Positions 7,819 to 17,665 are shown, counted from the stretch's first letter. The stretch is 64,000 bases of DNA from Bradyrhizobium aeschynomenes (GCF_013178945.1 NZ_JABFDM010000003.1:620001-684000), one strand, 5' to 3'. The notes: generated by a model from the letters alone, not told the origin. Numbers and translations: made by a program.

Positions 7819-9165
7819 ATGAGATATGAGACCCAGAAGGTCGCGATGCTGTATTTCTACGGCGCGCTGACGCTCTTCCTCGCCCAGGTCATCTTCGGCC
7901 TGCTCGCCGGCACGATCTATGTGCTGCCGAACACGCTGTCGGTCCTGCTGCCCTTCAACATCGTCCGCATGATCCACACCAACGCGCTGATCGTGTGGTC
8001 GCTGATCGGCTTCATGGGCGCGACCTACTTTCTGCTCCCGGAGGAGACCGAGACCGAGCTCTACAGCCCGCTGCTCGCCAAGGTCCAGTTCTGGATGTTC
8101 TTTGGTGCGGCAGGCGCGGCCGTGGTCGGCTATCTCTTCCACTATCATGAAGGGCGCGAATTCCTCGAGCAACCCTTCATCATCAAGGTCGGCATCGTCG
8201 TGGTCTGCCTGATGTTCCTGTTCAACGTCACGATGACGGCGCTCAAAGGCCGCAAGACCACGGTGACCAACATCCTGCTGTTCGGGCTGTGGGGCGTCGC
8301 GATCTTCTTCCTGTTCGCCTTCTACAATCCGGCCAACCTCGCCGTGGACAAGATGTACTGGTGGTACATCGTCCATCTCTGGGTCGAGGGTGTCTGGGAG
8401 CTGATCATGGCCTCCATCCTGGCCTTCCTGATGATCAAGCTCAATGGCATCGACCGAGAGGTGGTCGAGAAGTGGCTCTACGTGATCATCGGCCTCGCGC
8501 TGTTCTCCGGCATCCTCGGCACCGGCCACCACTTCTACTGGATCGGCGCTCCCGGCTACTGGCAGTGGATCGGCTCGCTGTTCTCGACGCTGGAGGTCGC
8601 GCCGTTTTTCACCATGGTGATCTTCACGGTGCAGATGACCTTGAAGGCCGGCCGCAAGCATCCGAACCGTGCCGCGCTGCTGTGGTCCGTCGGCTGCTCG
8701 GTGATGGCGTTCCTCGGTGCCGGCGTGTGGGGCTTCCTGCATACGCTGTCGAGCGTGAATTACTACACCCACGGCACCCAGGTGACAGCCGCACACGGCC
8801 ATCTCGCTTTCTTCGGCGCCTATGTGATGCTGAACCTCGCCGTGATGGCTTACGCGGTGCCGCAGCTGCGCCAGCGCGCGCCCTACAATCAGTGGCTCTC
8901 GATGGCGAGCTTCTGGATCATGTGCACGGCGATGATGGTGATGACCTTCGCGCTGACCTTCGCGGGGGTCCTTCAGGTGCACCTGCAGCGCGTGCTCGGC
9001 CAGAGCTACATGGACGTTCAAGACCAGCTCGCGATGTTCTACTGGGTGCGGCTCGGCTCCGGTGTGTTCGTTGCGATCTCGGCGCTGATGTTCGTCTGGG
9101 CCGTGCTGGTGCCCGGCCGCGCGAAGCAGGCCGTGATCCCCGGCGCCCTGCAGCCCGCGGAGTGA
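7819..9165 (+). CDS. norB: Nitric oxide reductase catalytic subunit NorB
   Basis: The 448-aa, roughly twelve-helix catalytic subunit of cNOR, which reduces two NO to N2O at a haem b3/non-haem iron centre. All expected ligands are visible: His53 and His328 for haem b, His326 for haem b3, His186, His237 and His238 for FeB, and Glu190 and Glu194 in WVEGVWE. The length matches short cNorB rather than quinol-dependent qNor, which agrees with a separate NorC upstream. AGAGAGATCC ahead of the ATG serves as the ribosome site. Confidence 0.98.
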   Translation: MRYETQKVAMLYFYGALTLFLAQVIFGLLAGTIYVLPNTLSVLLPFNIVRMIHTNALIVWSLIGFMGATYFLLPEETETELYSPLLAKVQFWMFFGAAGAAVVGYLFHYHEGREFLEQPFIIKVGIVVVCLMFLFNVTMTALKGRKTTVTNILLFGLWGVAIFFLFAFYNPANLAVDKMYWWYIVHLWVEGVWELIMASILAFLMIKLNGIDREVVEKWLYVIIGLALFSGILGTGHHFYWIGAPGYWQWIGSLFSTLEVAPFFTMVIFTVQMTLKAGRKHPNRAALLWSVGCSVMAFLGAGVWGFLHTLSSVNYYTHGTQVTAAHGHLAFFGAYVMLNLAVMAYAVPQLRQRAPYNQWLSMASFWIMCTAMMVMTFALTFAGVLQVHLQRVLGQSYMDVQDQLAMFYWVRLGSGVFVAISALMFVWAVLVPGRAKQAVIPGALQPAE

Positions 9166-9225
9166 ATGCCGGCAGGCGGCGGCCCGGCGGTCGCCGCCTG
9201 CATTCCCCGATTTTGGAGAGAGATC

Positions 9226-10038
9226 ATGAAAGCCGCCGCGCTGCACGCGATCGACACCGTTTCCTCGTTTCCGCCGTACACGCCGACCGCCAACGAGTGC
9301 GCGTTGTTCGAGCATGCCTTTCGGCATCGCCTGCCGGTGCTGCTGAAAGGTCCGACCGGCTGCGGCAAGACCCGCTTCGTGGCGCACATGGCAGCGCGAC
9401 TCGGCCTGCCGCTGCACACGGTCGCCTGTCACGACGATCTCACCGCCGCCGATCTCACCGGGCGCTATCTGCTCAAGGGCGGCGACACCATATGGACCGA
9501 CGGTCCGCTGACCCGCGCGGTGCGTGACGGCGGCATCTGCTATCTCGATGAAGTGGTCGAGGCACGCAAGGACGTGACCGTCGTGCTGCATCCTCTCACG
9601 GACGACCGGCGCATTCTGCCGCTGGAGCGCACCGGAGAGGAACTGGTCGCGCCCGACGACTTCATGCTGGTCGTGTCCTACAACCCCGGCTACCAGTCGC
9701 TGCACAAGGCGCTGAAGCCATCGACACGTCAGCGCTTCATCGCCATCGAGTTCGGCTTCCTGCCGGTCGAGCAGGAGATCGCGGTGGTCGCGGCCGAGAG
9801 CGGGCTGTCGCCCGAGCGGGTGCGGCCGCTGGTGGGGCTGGCGCATCGCCTGCGCGCGCTGCAGGGCCACGACCTCGAGGAGGGGGTCTCGACACGGCTC
9901 CTGGTCTATTGCGCGACGCTGGTTGCGGCCGGCACGCCGGTCGCCGATGCCGTGCTCGCCGCCATGATCGAGCCGCTCACCGACGATGCCGACGTCAAGG
10001 ACGCGTTGCGCGAGGTCGCGCACATCGTGATCGGGTGA
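9226..10038 (+). CDS. norQ: Nitric oxide reductase activation MoxR-type AAA+ ATPase NorQ
   Basis: An AAA+ chaperone that works with NorD to insert or activate the iron centre of NorB. It is 270 aa with Walker A GPTGCGKT at residues 42-49, Walker B CYLDE near 105-109, and the sensor region VVSYNPGYQS typical of the CbbQ/NirQ/NorQ group. The ATG at 9226 is preferred to an earlier in-frame ATG at 9166 because TTTTGGAGAG lies at the right distance and family members begin near here. It is followed 3 bp later by norD. Confidence 0.95.
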   Translation: MKAAALHAIDTVSSFPPYTPTANECALFEHAFRHRLPVLLKGPTGCGKTRFVAHMAARLGLPLHTVACHDDLTAADLTGRYLLKGGDTIWTDGPLTRAVRDGGICYLDEVVEARKDVTVVLHPLTDDRRILPLERTGEELVAPDDFMLVVSYNPGYQSLHKALKPSTRQRFIAIEFGFLPVEQEIAVVAAESGLSPERVRPLVGLAHRLRALQGHDLEEGVSTRLLVYCATLVAAGTPVADAVLAAMIEPLTDDADVKDALREVAHIVIG

Positions 10039-10041
10039 GCC

Positions 10042-11955
10042 ATGCTCGACTTCCTGGAACTGGAGGAGACCGTTGGCCGCGCCTGGCATCGCCTGGTCGG
10101 CACGACGTCGAGCTACCCGGTCCATCCGGATCATGCCGTCGCCATGACCGAGATCAGCGGGCGCATTGCCGTGATGTTCCGTGCGCTCGGTGGCGAGACC
10201 TGTGTGCAGATCGCGAGTAGCAAGGCGCGCAAGTCGGGCCACCGGCTCGGCTGGCGCCAGCGCATCGGGCTCGGAGACGAATGCCTCGACCAAGCCGGGC
10301 GCGATGGTGCCACATTGTTCCTTCCCGAGACCATCGCGCTGTTGCCGGATCGCGCGCTCAACGCGCAGCTCTACCGATGGCTTGCCGCGTGGTTTGCGAC
10401 CATGTCGGTCGAGCCGGTCGCGGAGGCGGATCCGCTGCGCCGGGATCTCCTGACGCTGCGGCGTGCCGGCGAGACGACGGCGCTGGTGCTCGCGCGCTTT
10501 CCCGGGCTCACCGCTCCTCATGCACAACTCGCCCAAGCGCTTGCCGCGGCTCGGCCGCGACGGCCGCTGCCGCGGCTGGAGCAGCAGGTCGAGTCCGTCG
10601 TCATGGCGCTGCTGGGCGCTGGAGCGCCCCTCCGGAATGGGTTGTGGGCCGCCGTCGCCGCCGAGGGCGCTCTCCCGGACACGGCGCCGCCTGGCTACCG
10701 GCCGATGCTGCCATGCCCCTTGTGGGGGGATTGCTGGAGCCGCGACGCCATCGCCGCCGGCTGTGATGACGAGGAGAGTGAGACGCCGGCGCAGGACGCA
10801 ACCGCGCCCGACAGCCGCAAGCGCTTCGCGCAACGCGAGCGTGACGAGAGAACCCAGCGCGATCCGTTCATCCTCAACCGCTTCGAGAAGATTCTCGCCA
10901 TGGCGGAGATGGTGAACGTCGATCGGCCCTCTGACGACACGGATGATGACGACGCCCGCAAGGCGGCCGATGATCTCGACGATCTCGCGATCAGCAGGCG
11001 CAAGGGCAGGCCGGCGAGCAAGCTGAAGTTCGATCTCGATCTGCCCCCCGAGGCGGTCGACAGTGCGCGCCTCGACAGTGGTCGGCTCTACCCCGAATGG
11101 AATTATCGCAGCAGCGCTTATCTGCCCGACCATTGCCGCGTGGTGACGAGCGTCGCCACCGAGACCGGGGAGAGCTGGGCTCCGGATGACGCGATGCGCC
11201 GTCGCATCCGCGGCGTGCGGCGCCGCTTCGAGACCCTGCGGCCACGCCACGACGTGATGCGCGCGCAGGCCGACGGCCACGACCTCGACATCGACGCGCT
11301 GGTCCGCCGGCGCAGCGACCTCAACGCCGGTCACGGCGGGCTCGATCGCGTGCACCTCGCGATGCGTCCGCTCGCGCATGATCTAGCGGTGACCCTGCTG
11401 GTCGATGTCTCGCTGTCGACGGACGCGTGGGTCGACGGCGTGCGCGTCCTCGACGTCGAGAAGGAGGCGCTGCTGGTGCTGGCGCACGGCTTGTCCGCCT
11501 GCGGCGACAGCCACAGCATTCTCACCTTCACGTCGCGACGCAATTCCTGGGTTCGCCTGGAGACCGTGAAGGCGTTCGGCGAGCCGATGAGCGGGCAGGT
11601 CGAGCGACGCATTGGTGCGCTCAGGCCGGGCTACTACACGCGCATCGGCACGGCCGTCCGTCATGCGGCCGGCGAGCTTGCGGAGCGTCCGGAGCGCAAG
11701 CGCCTCTTGCTGGTGCTGACCGACGGCAAGCCGAACGACGTCGATCACTATGAGGGACGGTTCGCGATCGAGGACACCCGCAAGGCCGTGCAGGAGTCCA
11801 GGCGTGCAGGCGTTGCGGTGTTCGGAGTCACCATCGATGGCTCAGCGCAATCCTACTTTCCAACCTTGTTCGGCCGCGGCGGCTACGCCATCGTCGGCAA
11901 TATCCGTCGCCTGCCCGCGGCGCTGCCGGCGCTGTACCGGCAGCTGGCGCATTGA
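10042..11955 (+). CDS. norD: Nitric oxide reductase activation protein NorD (VWA domain)
   Basis: A cytoplasmic protein of 637 aa that partners NorQ in maturing NorB. The C-terminal third is a von Willebrand A domain with a full metal-ion adhesion site: Asp455-x-Ser457-x-Ser459 in LLVDVSLSTDAW, plus LLLVLTDGKPND further on. The middle is acidic and charged (DRPSDDTDDDDARKAADD), a typical linker. It is the last gene of norCBQD; a convergent DUF2267 gene follows after 22 bp. Confidence 0.95.
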   Translation: MLDFLELEETVGRAWHRLVGTTSSYPVHPDHAVAMTEISGRIAVMFRALGGETCVQIASSKARKSGHRLGWRQRIGLGDECLDQAGRDGATLFLPETIALLPDRALNAQLYRWLAAWFATMSVEPVAEADPLRRDLLTLRRAGETTALVLARFPGLTAPHAQLAQALAAARPRRPLPRLEQQVESVVMALLGAGAPLRNGLWAAVAAEGALPDTAPPGYRPMLPCPLWGDCWSRDAIAAGCDDEESETPAQDATAPDSRKRFAQRERDERTQRDPFILNRFEKILAMAEMVNVDRPSDDTDDDDARKAADDLDDLAISRRKGRPASKLKFDLDLPPEAVDSARLDSGRLYPEWNYRSSAYLPDHCRVVTSVATETGESWAPDDAMRRRIRGVRRRFETLRPRHDVMRAQADGHDLDIDALVRRRSDLNAGHGGLDRVHLAMRPLAHDLAVTLLVDVSLSTDAWVDGVRVLDVEKEALLVLAHGLSACGDSHSILTFTSRRNSWVRLETVKAFGEPMSGQVERRIGALRPGYYTRIGTAVRHAAGELAERPERKRLLLVLTDGKPNDVDHYEGRFAIEDTRKAVQESRRAGVAVFGVTIDGSAQSYFPTLFGRGGYAIVGNIRRLPAALPALYRQLAH

Positions 11956-11977
11956 ATTTGGGAAGCGGGCGCACGCC

Positions 11978-12412
11978 TCACGTCGCCGGCTCGCGCAGGT
12001 TTCGCAGCGGCACCGGCAGGTGCCCCATCAGCTTGTCGAACTCGCCCGGGTCCAGCTTCTCCCAGAGGATTTCGAAGATGCCGCGCGCGGCCTTGAGTGG
12101 ATCGATCGGGAACTGCGGCGGCAGCTGGCGGAAGATGTCGTCGACGAATTCCTCCAGATGCCGGTCTTTCGTCGGTGTGGCCGCGTGCTGCCAGCTTTCA
12201 TAGTAGATGCCGCGGATGAGCAGGGGCAGCTGGGCGCCGAAGTTCGCAGCGGTGGCCAGCGGCAGACGGTCGCGCAACACGTGCAACACGGCTCGCAGCG
12301 CGTTGTAGGCCTGCTGGCGGCTCGCCAGCCCGAGCCTCTGCTCGATCGCCTTCAGCCAGATGTTGGTTTCCTGGACGGTATGGTCGAGTGCGGTCACGCC
12401 GATCTCGCTCAT
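11978..12412 (-). CDS. DUF2267 domain protein
   Basis: A small soluble protein (144 aa) made almost entirely of the helical DUF2267 domain: VQETNIWLKAIEQRLGL, YNALRAVLHVLRDRLPL, then RQLPPQFPIDPLKAARGIFEILWEKLDPGE near the C-terminus. The function of the family is unknown. The start at 12412 is chosen because ATGGAGAAT sits correctly upstream; an in-frame ATG at 12424 lacks a ribosome site. It is convergent with norD and probably unrelated to it. Confidence 0.85.
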   Translation of the reverse strand: MSEIGVTALDHTVQETNIWLKAIEQRLGLASRQQAYNALRAVLHVLRDRLPLATAANFGAQLPLLIRGIYYESWQHAATPTKDRHLEEFVDDIFRQLPPQFPIDPLKAARGIFEILWEKLDPGEFDKLMGHLPVPLRNLREPAT

Positions 12413-12847
12413 GTGATTCTCCATGACGATGCATAGGGATCGTTGGCGGAACGCCGAACGAGGGAACCGCAACGAGTGATTCGCTTGGACGCCGTGCCAG
12501 TAGGCGGCGTGTTCGAAGCGAGAATGTTGACATGCATCAATCTCACGATGTCGTGGTCGATCCTGAGGTAAACGAAGGGTCAACCGGCCCCTGCGGCCAC
12601 GACGATTGCGCGACGAGCAGGGAGCCGGTTGCTGGAGAATACCAGCCTGTCGCGGCCGCCTATCCAGCATCCCGAGGTCGGCGCCGACCCTCGGTGCGCC
12701 ATCAGGTTGAACCGTAATCGTCCTGCTTGTGCAGAACGCGTCTTCGCTTGCTCATCGCGACAGACTCACCTTACATCGAGGTCGTTCGAGGCGCGGCCAT
12801 CTGCGCACTCGACGCCCCCTCAACTCACGAAACGACGTCGGCTCGCA
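12413..12847. other. Intergenic region, no supported gene
   Basis: 435 bases between the divergent DUF2267 gene and a small plus-strand gene. It should contain both promoters. One 61-codon frame (12532-12717) lacks a ribosome site and family signal. I see no known regulator box or RNA structure. Confidence 0.5.
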
Positions 12848-13090
12848 ATGCTCAAGTCTGCCCAAGAGAAGTCTGTTTCCAACAAGCCTGCTCAAGACAA
12901 ATCCGGCAAAGACCTGCCGCTGAGCGGTTATGCCGTCGTGGTCGATGGTCAGATCAAGACGGAGTTCAAGACCAAGGAGGGTGCGCATAACGGTGCACAT
13001 GATCTGAAGCGTCGGTTCCCGATGTTGCAGATCAAGGTGTACGACGCCGAGACGAAGCAGACGCACGATATCGAGCTGGCGCGCGCGTGA
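12848..13090 (+). CDS. Small basic protein of unknown function
   Basis: An 80-residue soluble protein. The first 25 residues are Lys/Ser/Gln-rich and probably disordered. The rest has a compact alternating pattern (LSGYAVVVDGQIKTEFKTKEGA, then LKRRFPMLQIKVYDA) that looks like a small beta-alpha-beta fold. No family is recognised. The ATG at 12848 is chosen because the upstream part of the open frame looks non-coding; the ribosome site is weak. Its last 59 bases overlap the end of the convergent LysR gene. Confidence 0.6.
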   Translation: MLKSAQEKSVSNKPAQDKSGKDLPLSGYAVVVDGQIKTEFKTKEGAHNGAHDLKRRFPMLQIKVYDAETKQTHDIELARA

Positions 13091-14072
13091 TATGCTGGGT
13101 CGTGGATGGGTCGGCGATGCCCTCGCCTGCAAGCGGCGAGGGCGTGGTATCCTCCAGTTTTGCTGCTAATCCCATTGCGTCGTGACCATCCGCGAGACGA
13201 CGGCTCGCATTTCTGACCTCGCTGCGAAACGTCTTTGCCAGATTCGACAGCGGCCTTGCCTCCGACCACAGCACGTAAGCCGAGACGGTCGTGCTCGGCG
13301 TAAATGGCCGTACCACGAGATCGTGGCCGCCCTGGTGTGGTGAGAACGGATCGACCACGGCGATACCGACGCCGGCCGCCGCGAGCACGCAGGCCGTGTT
13401 GCAATAGCGTACCTCGACGGTCGGCTGGAAATCCGCATCGAGCTGCCGAAAGCTCTCGCGCACGGCCTCGCCGAGGCGGGTGCCGCGCTCCAGCCCGATG
13501 AGCGGAAAACCGCCAAGATCCCGCGCGGAAACCACATCGCGCTCCGCAAGCGGATGCTCCGGCGGCATCACGCAGACCATCTCGCCGGTGTGCACGATCT
13601 CATGAGCGATGCCGGGATGATCCGACAGGCCGAGCGCGAAGCCGAGTTCGGCGACGTTGCCGAGCACGCCCTCGATGACGCCCTCATAGCGCCGGACGTC
13701 GAAGAACATCCGCGTCTGTGGCCTGCGTCGCAGGAAGCCCGACAAGGTCGGAGGGATGATGCTGTAGGCGAGCGGCGGCGTGGCGACGATCGAGAGATGA
13801 CCCGTCCGCTGCTCGCGCAGGTCGCGCACGCGATTTTCCAGCCGCGCATGCAACATGAAGATCGCTTCGCTCTCCTCAAACAGGGTCATCGCCTCCGGTG
13901 TCGGAAACAACCGGTTGTTGACGCGCTCGAACAGCGTGAAGCCGGCCTGCGCCTCCATCGCCTTGAGCGCATTGCTGATCGCCGGCTGTGACAGCGCCAG
14001 CTCCTCGGCCGCGGCGACGGTGGTGCGATGGCGGATGACGGCCCGCAGGATTTCCAGCTGACGCAGGTTCAT
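13032..14072 (-). CDS. LysR-family transcriptional regulator
   Basis: A 346-aa LysR-type regulator. The N-terminal winged helix-turn-helix is clear (MNLRQLEILRAVIRHRTTVAAAEELALSQPAISNAL), followed by an effector domain beginning near residue 92 (LSIVATPPLAYSIIPP). It is divergent from the nitrilase/ABC operon, with 174 bp between the starts, so it is the likely regulator of that operon. The final 45 or so residues (from LEDTTPSPLAGEG) are encoded by a palindromic element and look like read-through beyond the conserved end. This tail overlaps the convergent small gene by 59 bp. Confidence 0.88.
   Translation of the reverse strand: MNLRQLEILRAVIRHRTTVAAAEELALSQPAISNALKAMEAQAGFTLFERVNNRLFPTPEAMTLFEESEAIFMLHARLENRVRDLREQRTGHLSIVATPPLAYSIIPPTLSGFLRRRPQTRMFFDVRRYEGVIEGVLGNVAELGFALGLSDHPGIAHEIVHTGEMVCVMPPEHPLAERDVVSARDLGGFPLIGLERGTRLGEAVRESFRQLDADFQPTVEVRYCNTACVLAAAGVGIAVVDPFSPHQGGHDLVVRPFTPSTTVSAYVLWSEARPLSNLAKTFRSEVRNASRRLADGHDAMGLAAKLEDTTPSPLAGEGIADPSTTQHITRAPARYRASASSRRRTP
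13120..13142. repeat. Hairpin-forming palindrome at the LysR 3-prime end
   Basis: CCCTCGCC, a 7-base loop, then GGCGAGGG. It sits 29 bp after the stop of the small gene at 12848 and inside the LysR C-terminal codons. There is no T-tract, so it may be a repeat element or a weak terminator for the small gene. Confidence 0.4.
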
Positions 14073-14246
14073 GTGAACGCCCTATAAGCCCGGGTGATGG
14101 TCTCGGCCAAAATATCATAGCGTGCGGCCGCATCGGCGGATTGCAAATCCCGCGCCGCTTTCGCCAAATGATCCCTTCTTTCGGTGCGCGCATACAGGCG
14201 GCCCTTCGCCTGATCGTTCGGCATGGCGCACAGATCGGAGGCACTC

Positions 14247-15197
14247 TTGAGCCGTATCTTCCGCGCCGCCGCCGCCCAGATGGGGCCGACCCCGCGCGCC
14301 GACAGCCGGGCGCACACGCTGTCCCGCCTGATAGAACTCTTGGAGCAGGCCGCCGCCCAGGGCGCGAAGCTGGTGGTGTTTCCCGAGCTTGCCTTCACGA
14401 CCTTCTTTCCGCGCTGGATCCTGGAGGGCGACGCACTCGATCAGTATTTCGAGCGCAGCATGCCGAATCCGTCGGTCGCGGCGCTGTTCGAGCGTGCGCG
14501 GGTGCTTCGTGTCGGCTTCTATGTCGGCTATGCCGAGCTGACGCCCGACGGCCGGCGCTTCAACAGCTCCATCCTCGTCGATCCCGACGGCGAGGTCATC
14601 AGCAAGTACCGCAAGGTCCATCTGCCTGGCTCGGTCGAGCCGCGCGAGGGCGCCAAGTACCAGCAGCTTGAGAAGCGCTATTTCGGTTATGGCGATCTCG
14701 GTTTTCCCGCGGTGCGCGCCGGCTCCGAGTGGGGCGGGGCGATCATGGGCATGATGATCTGCAACGACCGCCGCTGGCCGGAATCCTGGCGCGTACTGGG
14801 GATGCAGGGAGTCGAGCTGGTCTGCGTCGGCTACAACTCCGCGGCCTACGATCCGAACGGCGGCAACACCGAGGATGCCTCCCTGCGCACGTTCCATTCC
14901 ACGCTGGTGGCGCAGGCGAACGCCTACATGAACGCGACCTGGGCGATCGCGGTCGCCAAGGCCGGCGACGAGGACGGCAGCGGCCTGATCGGCGGGTCCT
15001 GCATCGTCGATCCCAATGGCTGCATCGTCGCGCAGGCCAAGACGCTCGGTGACGAGGTTCTCGTCGCCGACATCGATCTCGATCTGTGCCGGCAGGGCAA
15101 GGACAAGATGTTCAACTTCGCGGCGCACCGCCGGCCCGATCAGTACAAGCTCATCACCGAGCGTGCCGGCGTGGTCGAGCCGGTCGCCGTCGATTAG
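14247..15197 (+). CDS. Nitrilase-superfamily hydrolase, N-carbamoyl-D-amino acid hydrolase-like
   Basis: Predicted to hydrolyse an N-carbamoyl compound to the amine, CO2 and ammonia. From the TTG at 14247 the protein is 316 aa, and its Glu-Lys-Cys triad falls at Glu47 (VFPELAF), Lys123 (KYRKVHLPG) and Cys172 (MMICNDRRWPE). Residues 47 and 172 are the positions used in Agrobacterium D-carbamoylase. TTG is preferred because GGAGG precedes it by 5 nt and the N-terminus then matches the family; an in-frame ATG at 14223 would add eight residues. It is the first gene of a seven-gene operon and a paralogue of the gene at 26878. The substrate could be another ureido acid. Confidence 0.86.
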   Translation: MSRIFRAAAAQMGPTPRADSRAHTLSRLIELLEQAAAQGAKLVVFPELAFTTFFPRWILEGDALDQYFERSMPNPSVAALFERARVLRVGFYVGYAELTPDGRRFNSSILVDPDGEVISKYRKVHLPGSVEPREGAKYQQLEKRYFGYGDLGFPAVRAGSEWGGAIMGMMICNDRRWPESWRVLGMQGVELVCVGYNSAAYDPNGGNTEDASLRTFHSTLVAQANAYMNATWAIAVAKAGDEDGSGLIGGSCIVDPNGCIVAQAKTLGDEVLVADIDLDLCRQGKDKMFNFAAHRRPDQYKLITERAGVVEPVAVD

Positions 15198-15224
15198 CCA
15201 TTTTGCCCGGAGGAGTCTTGCACG

Positions 15225-16046
15225 ATGAGCCGATCGTTGTTCGCAGGTTTCGTCACCTTCGCGCTGCTCGGCGCGGCCGGCGCGGCAGAGCTTCCTGCCG
15301 ACATCAAGCAGGCGGGGGCGCTCAAGCTCACGGTCAACTCGACCTACGCTCCGATGGAATATCATGACCCCGCTACCAACGAGCTGAAGGGGCTGGACAT
15401 CGATCTCGCCAACGAGCTGGCGAAGCGTCTGGGCGTGAAGATCGTCTGGAGCGAGACGCCGTTCGCCGAACTGATCCCCTCTCTCCAGACCAAGCGCGCC
15501 GACTTCATCATCTCCGGCATCTCCGACCGCGCATCGCGGCGCGAGACGGCCGATTTCGTGGACTACCTCGTCACCGGCCCGCAATTCTTCGTGCTCGCCG
15601 AGAGCGATGCGAAGTCCGCGATCGATCTCTGCGGCAGGAAGATCGGTACGACCCGCTCGACCAGCTTCCCGCAGGAGATCGAGAAGTGGAGCAAGGCCAA
15701 TTGCGAGGCTGCCGGAAAGCCCGCCGCGCAATATGTGCCGGGGGAGAACTCGATCGACGTCCGCAATCAGCTGAAGCAGGGCCGCATCGACGCCGCGGTG
15801 CAGGGCAGCGAGACCTTGCCCTATGCGCAATCGCAGGAGGCCGGCAAGTATCGCATCATCGGGGAGCCCATTGCGTTCGGCTATCAAGGCATCATGTTCC
15901 GCAAGGATGATTCGGGATTGCGCGAGGTTGTCACCGATCAGCTCAAGGCGATGATCGCTGACGGCAGCTACAAGGCGATCCTCGACAAATGGGGCCTCGG
16001 CGCCAATGCGGTGCGCGAGCCGATGCTGAACGCGGCGCCGCAATGA
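15225..16046 (+). CDS. ABC transporter substrate-binding protein (family 3, polar amino acid type)
   Basis: A periplasmic solute-binding protein, 273 aa, with a signal peptide ending near [10 protein letters not shown]. The bilobed family-3 pattern is visible: [24 protein letters not shown] at the start, [16 protein letters not shown], and FADGSY-like repeats ([15 protein letters not shown]) at the end. Family members bind amino acids or small amine compounds. The stop overlaps the permease ATG. A second binding protein of the same family follows the ATPase. Confidence 0.9.
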   Translation: MSRSLFAGFVTFALLGAAGAAELPADIKQAGALKLTVNSTYAPMEYHDPATNELKGLDIDLANELAKRLGVKIVWSETPFAELIPSLQTKRADFIISGISDRASRRETADFVDYLVTGPQFFVLAESDAKSAIDLCGRKIGTTRSTSFPQEIEKWSKANCEAAGKPAAQYVPGENSIDVRNQLKQGRIDAAVQGSETLPYAQSQEAGKYRIIGEPIAFGYQGIMFRKDDSGLREVVTDQLKAMIADGSYKAILDKWGLGANAVREPMLNAAPQ

Positions 16047-16897
16047 GCCGCAGCGAAGCGCTCGCCGACGGTTTTCCGGATCTCTCCGGCCACAGAATCG
16101 CGCGGCAGGCGCATTGGGGGCGTTGGCTGACAGCCGCCATCATCGTCGTCATCCTCCTTGCGATCGGCCGCGCCTTTGCGCGTGGGCAGATCGAATGGTC
16201 CTTCGTCGAGCGCTTCATCGCTGCGCCGGTGATCCTGCGCGGCATCGTCAACACCATGGTCATGGCGGTCGCTGCGATGACGCTCGGCATCGCGCTCGGC
16301 GTTGTCGTCGCGATCATGCGGCTGTCGCCGAATCCGGTGCTGCGCACGGTCGCCGCCGGATATACGTGGCTGTTTCGCGGCACGCCGCTGATCCTACAAT
16401 TGCTGCTGTGGTTCAATCTCGCGCTGGTGTTTCCGACCATCGGCATCCCCGGCCTGTGGAGCGCGCGCGCCGTCGACGTGATGACGCCGTTCCTCGCGGC
16501 GCTGCTCGGGCTCGGCATCAACCAGGGTGCGTACACCTCGGAGGTGATGCGGGCCGGCCTGCTGTCGGTCGACATCGGCCAGTACGAGGCGGCGCAGGCG
16601 ATCGGCATGGGCCGCTTGCAGGCGCTGCGCCGGATCATTCTGCCGCAGGCCATGCGCGTCGTGATCCCGCCGCTCGGCAACGAGTTCATCGGCCTGGTCA
16701 AGGCCACCTCGCTCGCGAGCGTGATCCAGTATCCGGAAGTGCTGCATTCGGCCGAGAACATCTATTACGCCAACTCCCGTGTCATCGAGCTCTTGATCGT
16801 CGCCGGTCTCTGGTATCTGCTCGTGGTCTCGATCCTCACGCCGTTGCAGATGCTGCTCGAACGCCGCTTTGCGCGCGGCATCGCGCGGAGCCGCTGA
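16043..16897 (+). CDS. ABC transporter permease (HisM/GlnP type)
   Basis: A membrane subunit of 284 aa for the polar amino acid-type importer. After a roughly 30-residue cytoplasmic lead it has about five membrane segments, with the permease-ATPase contact motif at [30 protein letters not shown]. Only one permease gene is present, so the channel is likely a homodimer. The ATG overlaps the binding-protein stop, and its own stop overlaps the next start, showing tight coupling. Confidence 0.92.
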   Translation: MSRSEALADGFPDLSGHRIARQAHWGRWLTAAIIVVILLAIGRAFARGQIEWSFVERFIAAPVILRGIVNTMVMAVAAMTLGIALGVVVAIMRLSPNPVLRTVAAGYTWLFRGTPLILQLLLWFNLALVFPTIGIPGLWSARAVDVMTPFLAALLGLGINQGAYTSEVMRAGLLSVDIGQYEAAQAIGMGRLQALRRIILPQAMRVVIPPLGNEFIGLVKATSLASVIQYPEVLHSAENIYYANSRVIELLIVAGLWYLLVVSILTPLQMLLERRFARGIARSR

Positions 16898-17661
16898 TGA
16901 AGCCGCTGGTCGCGATCCGCCAGGTCAGCAAGCACTTCGGCGAGTTCCAGGCGCTGAAGCAGGTCTCGCTCGACGTGTTCGAAGGCGAGGTGGTCTGCCT
17001 GATCGGGCAGTCCGGCTCCGGCAAGACCACGTTGCTCCGCTGCGTCAACCAGCTCACCAGCGCCGACAGCGGCGGCATCTGGCTCGACGGCGAGCTGCTC
17101 GGCTTTCGCGAGCAGGACGGCCGGCTGCATCGGCTGTCCGAGCGCGAGATCGCGCGGCAGCGGCTCGCCTGCGGCATGGTGTTCCAGCGCTTCAATCTGT
17201 TCCCGCACATGACGGCGCTGGAGAACATCATCGAGGGCCCCGTGCAGGTGCAGAAGCGCAAGCCGGCCGAGGCCAGGGATGCGGCGATGGCGCTGCTTCG
17301 CCGCGTCGGGCTGGCTGACAAGGCCGGCTCCTATCCGTCGCAACTGTCCGGCGGCCAGCAGCAGCGCGTCGCGATCGCACGCGCGCTCGCGATGACGCCG
17401 CGGCTGGTGCTGTTCGACGAGCCGACCTCGGCGCTCGATCCGGAATTGGTCGGCGAGGTGCTCGGCGTGATGAAGCAGCTCGCGACCTCCGGCATGACCA
17501 TGCTGGTCGTCACCCATGAGCTCGGCTTCGCGCGCGAGGTCGCCGACCGCGTGGTCTACATGGACCAGGGCGTGATCGTGGAGAGCGGTCCGGCCGGCGA
17601 GGTGCTGCGCGCGCCGCGCGAGGCGAGGACCAGGGCATTTCTGGCAGCTGAAGTGGGGTGA
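16897..17661 (+). CDS. ABC transporter ATP-binding protein (GlnQ/HisP type)
   Basis: ATPase of the same importer, 254 aa. Walker [10 protein letters not shown] is near residue 37, the Q-loop is [12 protein letters not shown], the signature is [15 protein letters not shown], and Walker B is [20 protein letters not shown], which is typical of the polar amino acid group. The ATG overlaps the permease stop (TGATG). The second binding protein begins 4 bp after its end. Confidence 0.94.
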   Translation: MKPLVAIRQVSKHFGEFQALKQVSLDVFEGEVVCLIGQSGSGKTTLLRCVNQLTSADSGGIWLDGELLGFREQDGRLHRLSEREIARQRLACGMVFQRFNLFPHMTALENIIEGPVQVQKRKPAEARDAAMALLRRVGLADKAGSYPSQLSGGQQQRVAIARALAMTPRLVLFDEPTSALDPELVGEVLGVMKQLATSGMTMLVVTHELGFAREVADRVVYMDQGVIVESGPAGEVLRAPREARTRAFLAAEVG

Positions 17662-17665
17662 GATC

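Noticed and set aside
7801..11379. Very long open frame (1192 codons) antisense to norB, norQ and norD
   Set aside because: It is the complement of well-supported nor genes, rich in Arg, His, Asp and Gly as expected from the antisense of GC-biased codons, with no domain.
12532..12717. 61-codon frame in the gap before the small gene at 12848
   Set aside because: No ribosome site, no recognisable fold and no partner; kept as non-coding.
14115..16043. 642-codon frame antisense to the nitrilase and binding-protein genes
   Set aside because: No ribosome site or family signal, and composition typical of antisense frames.
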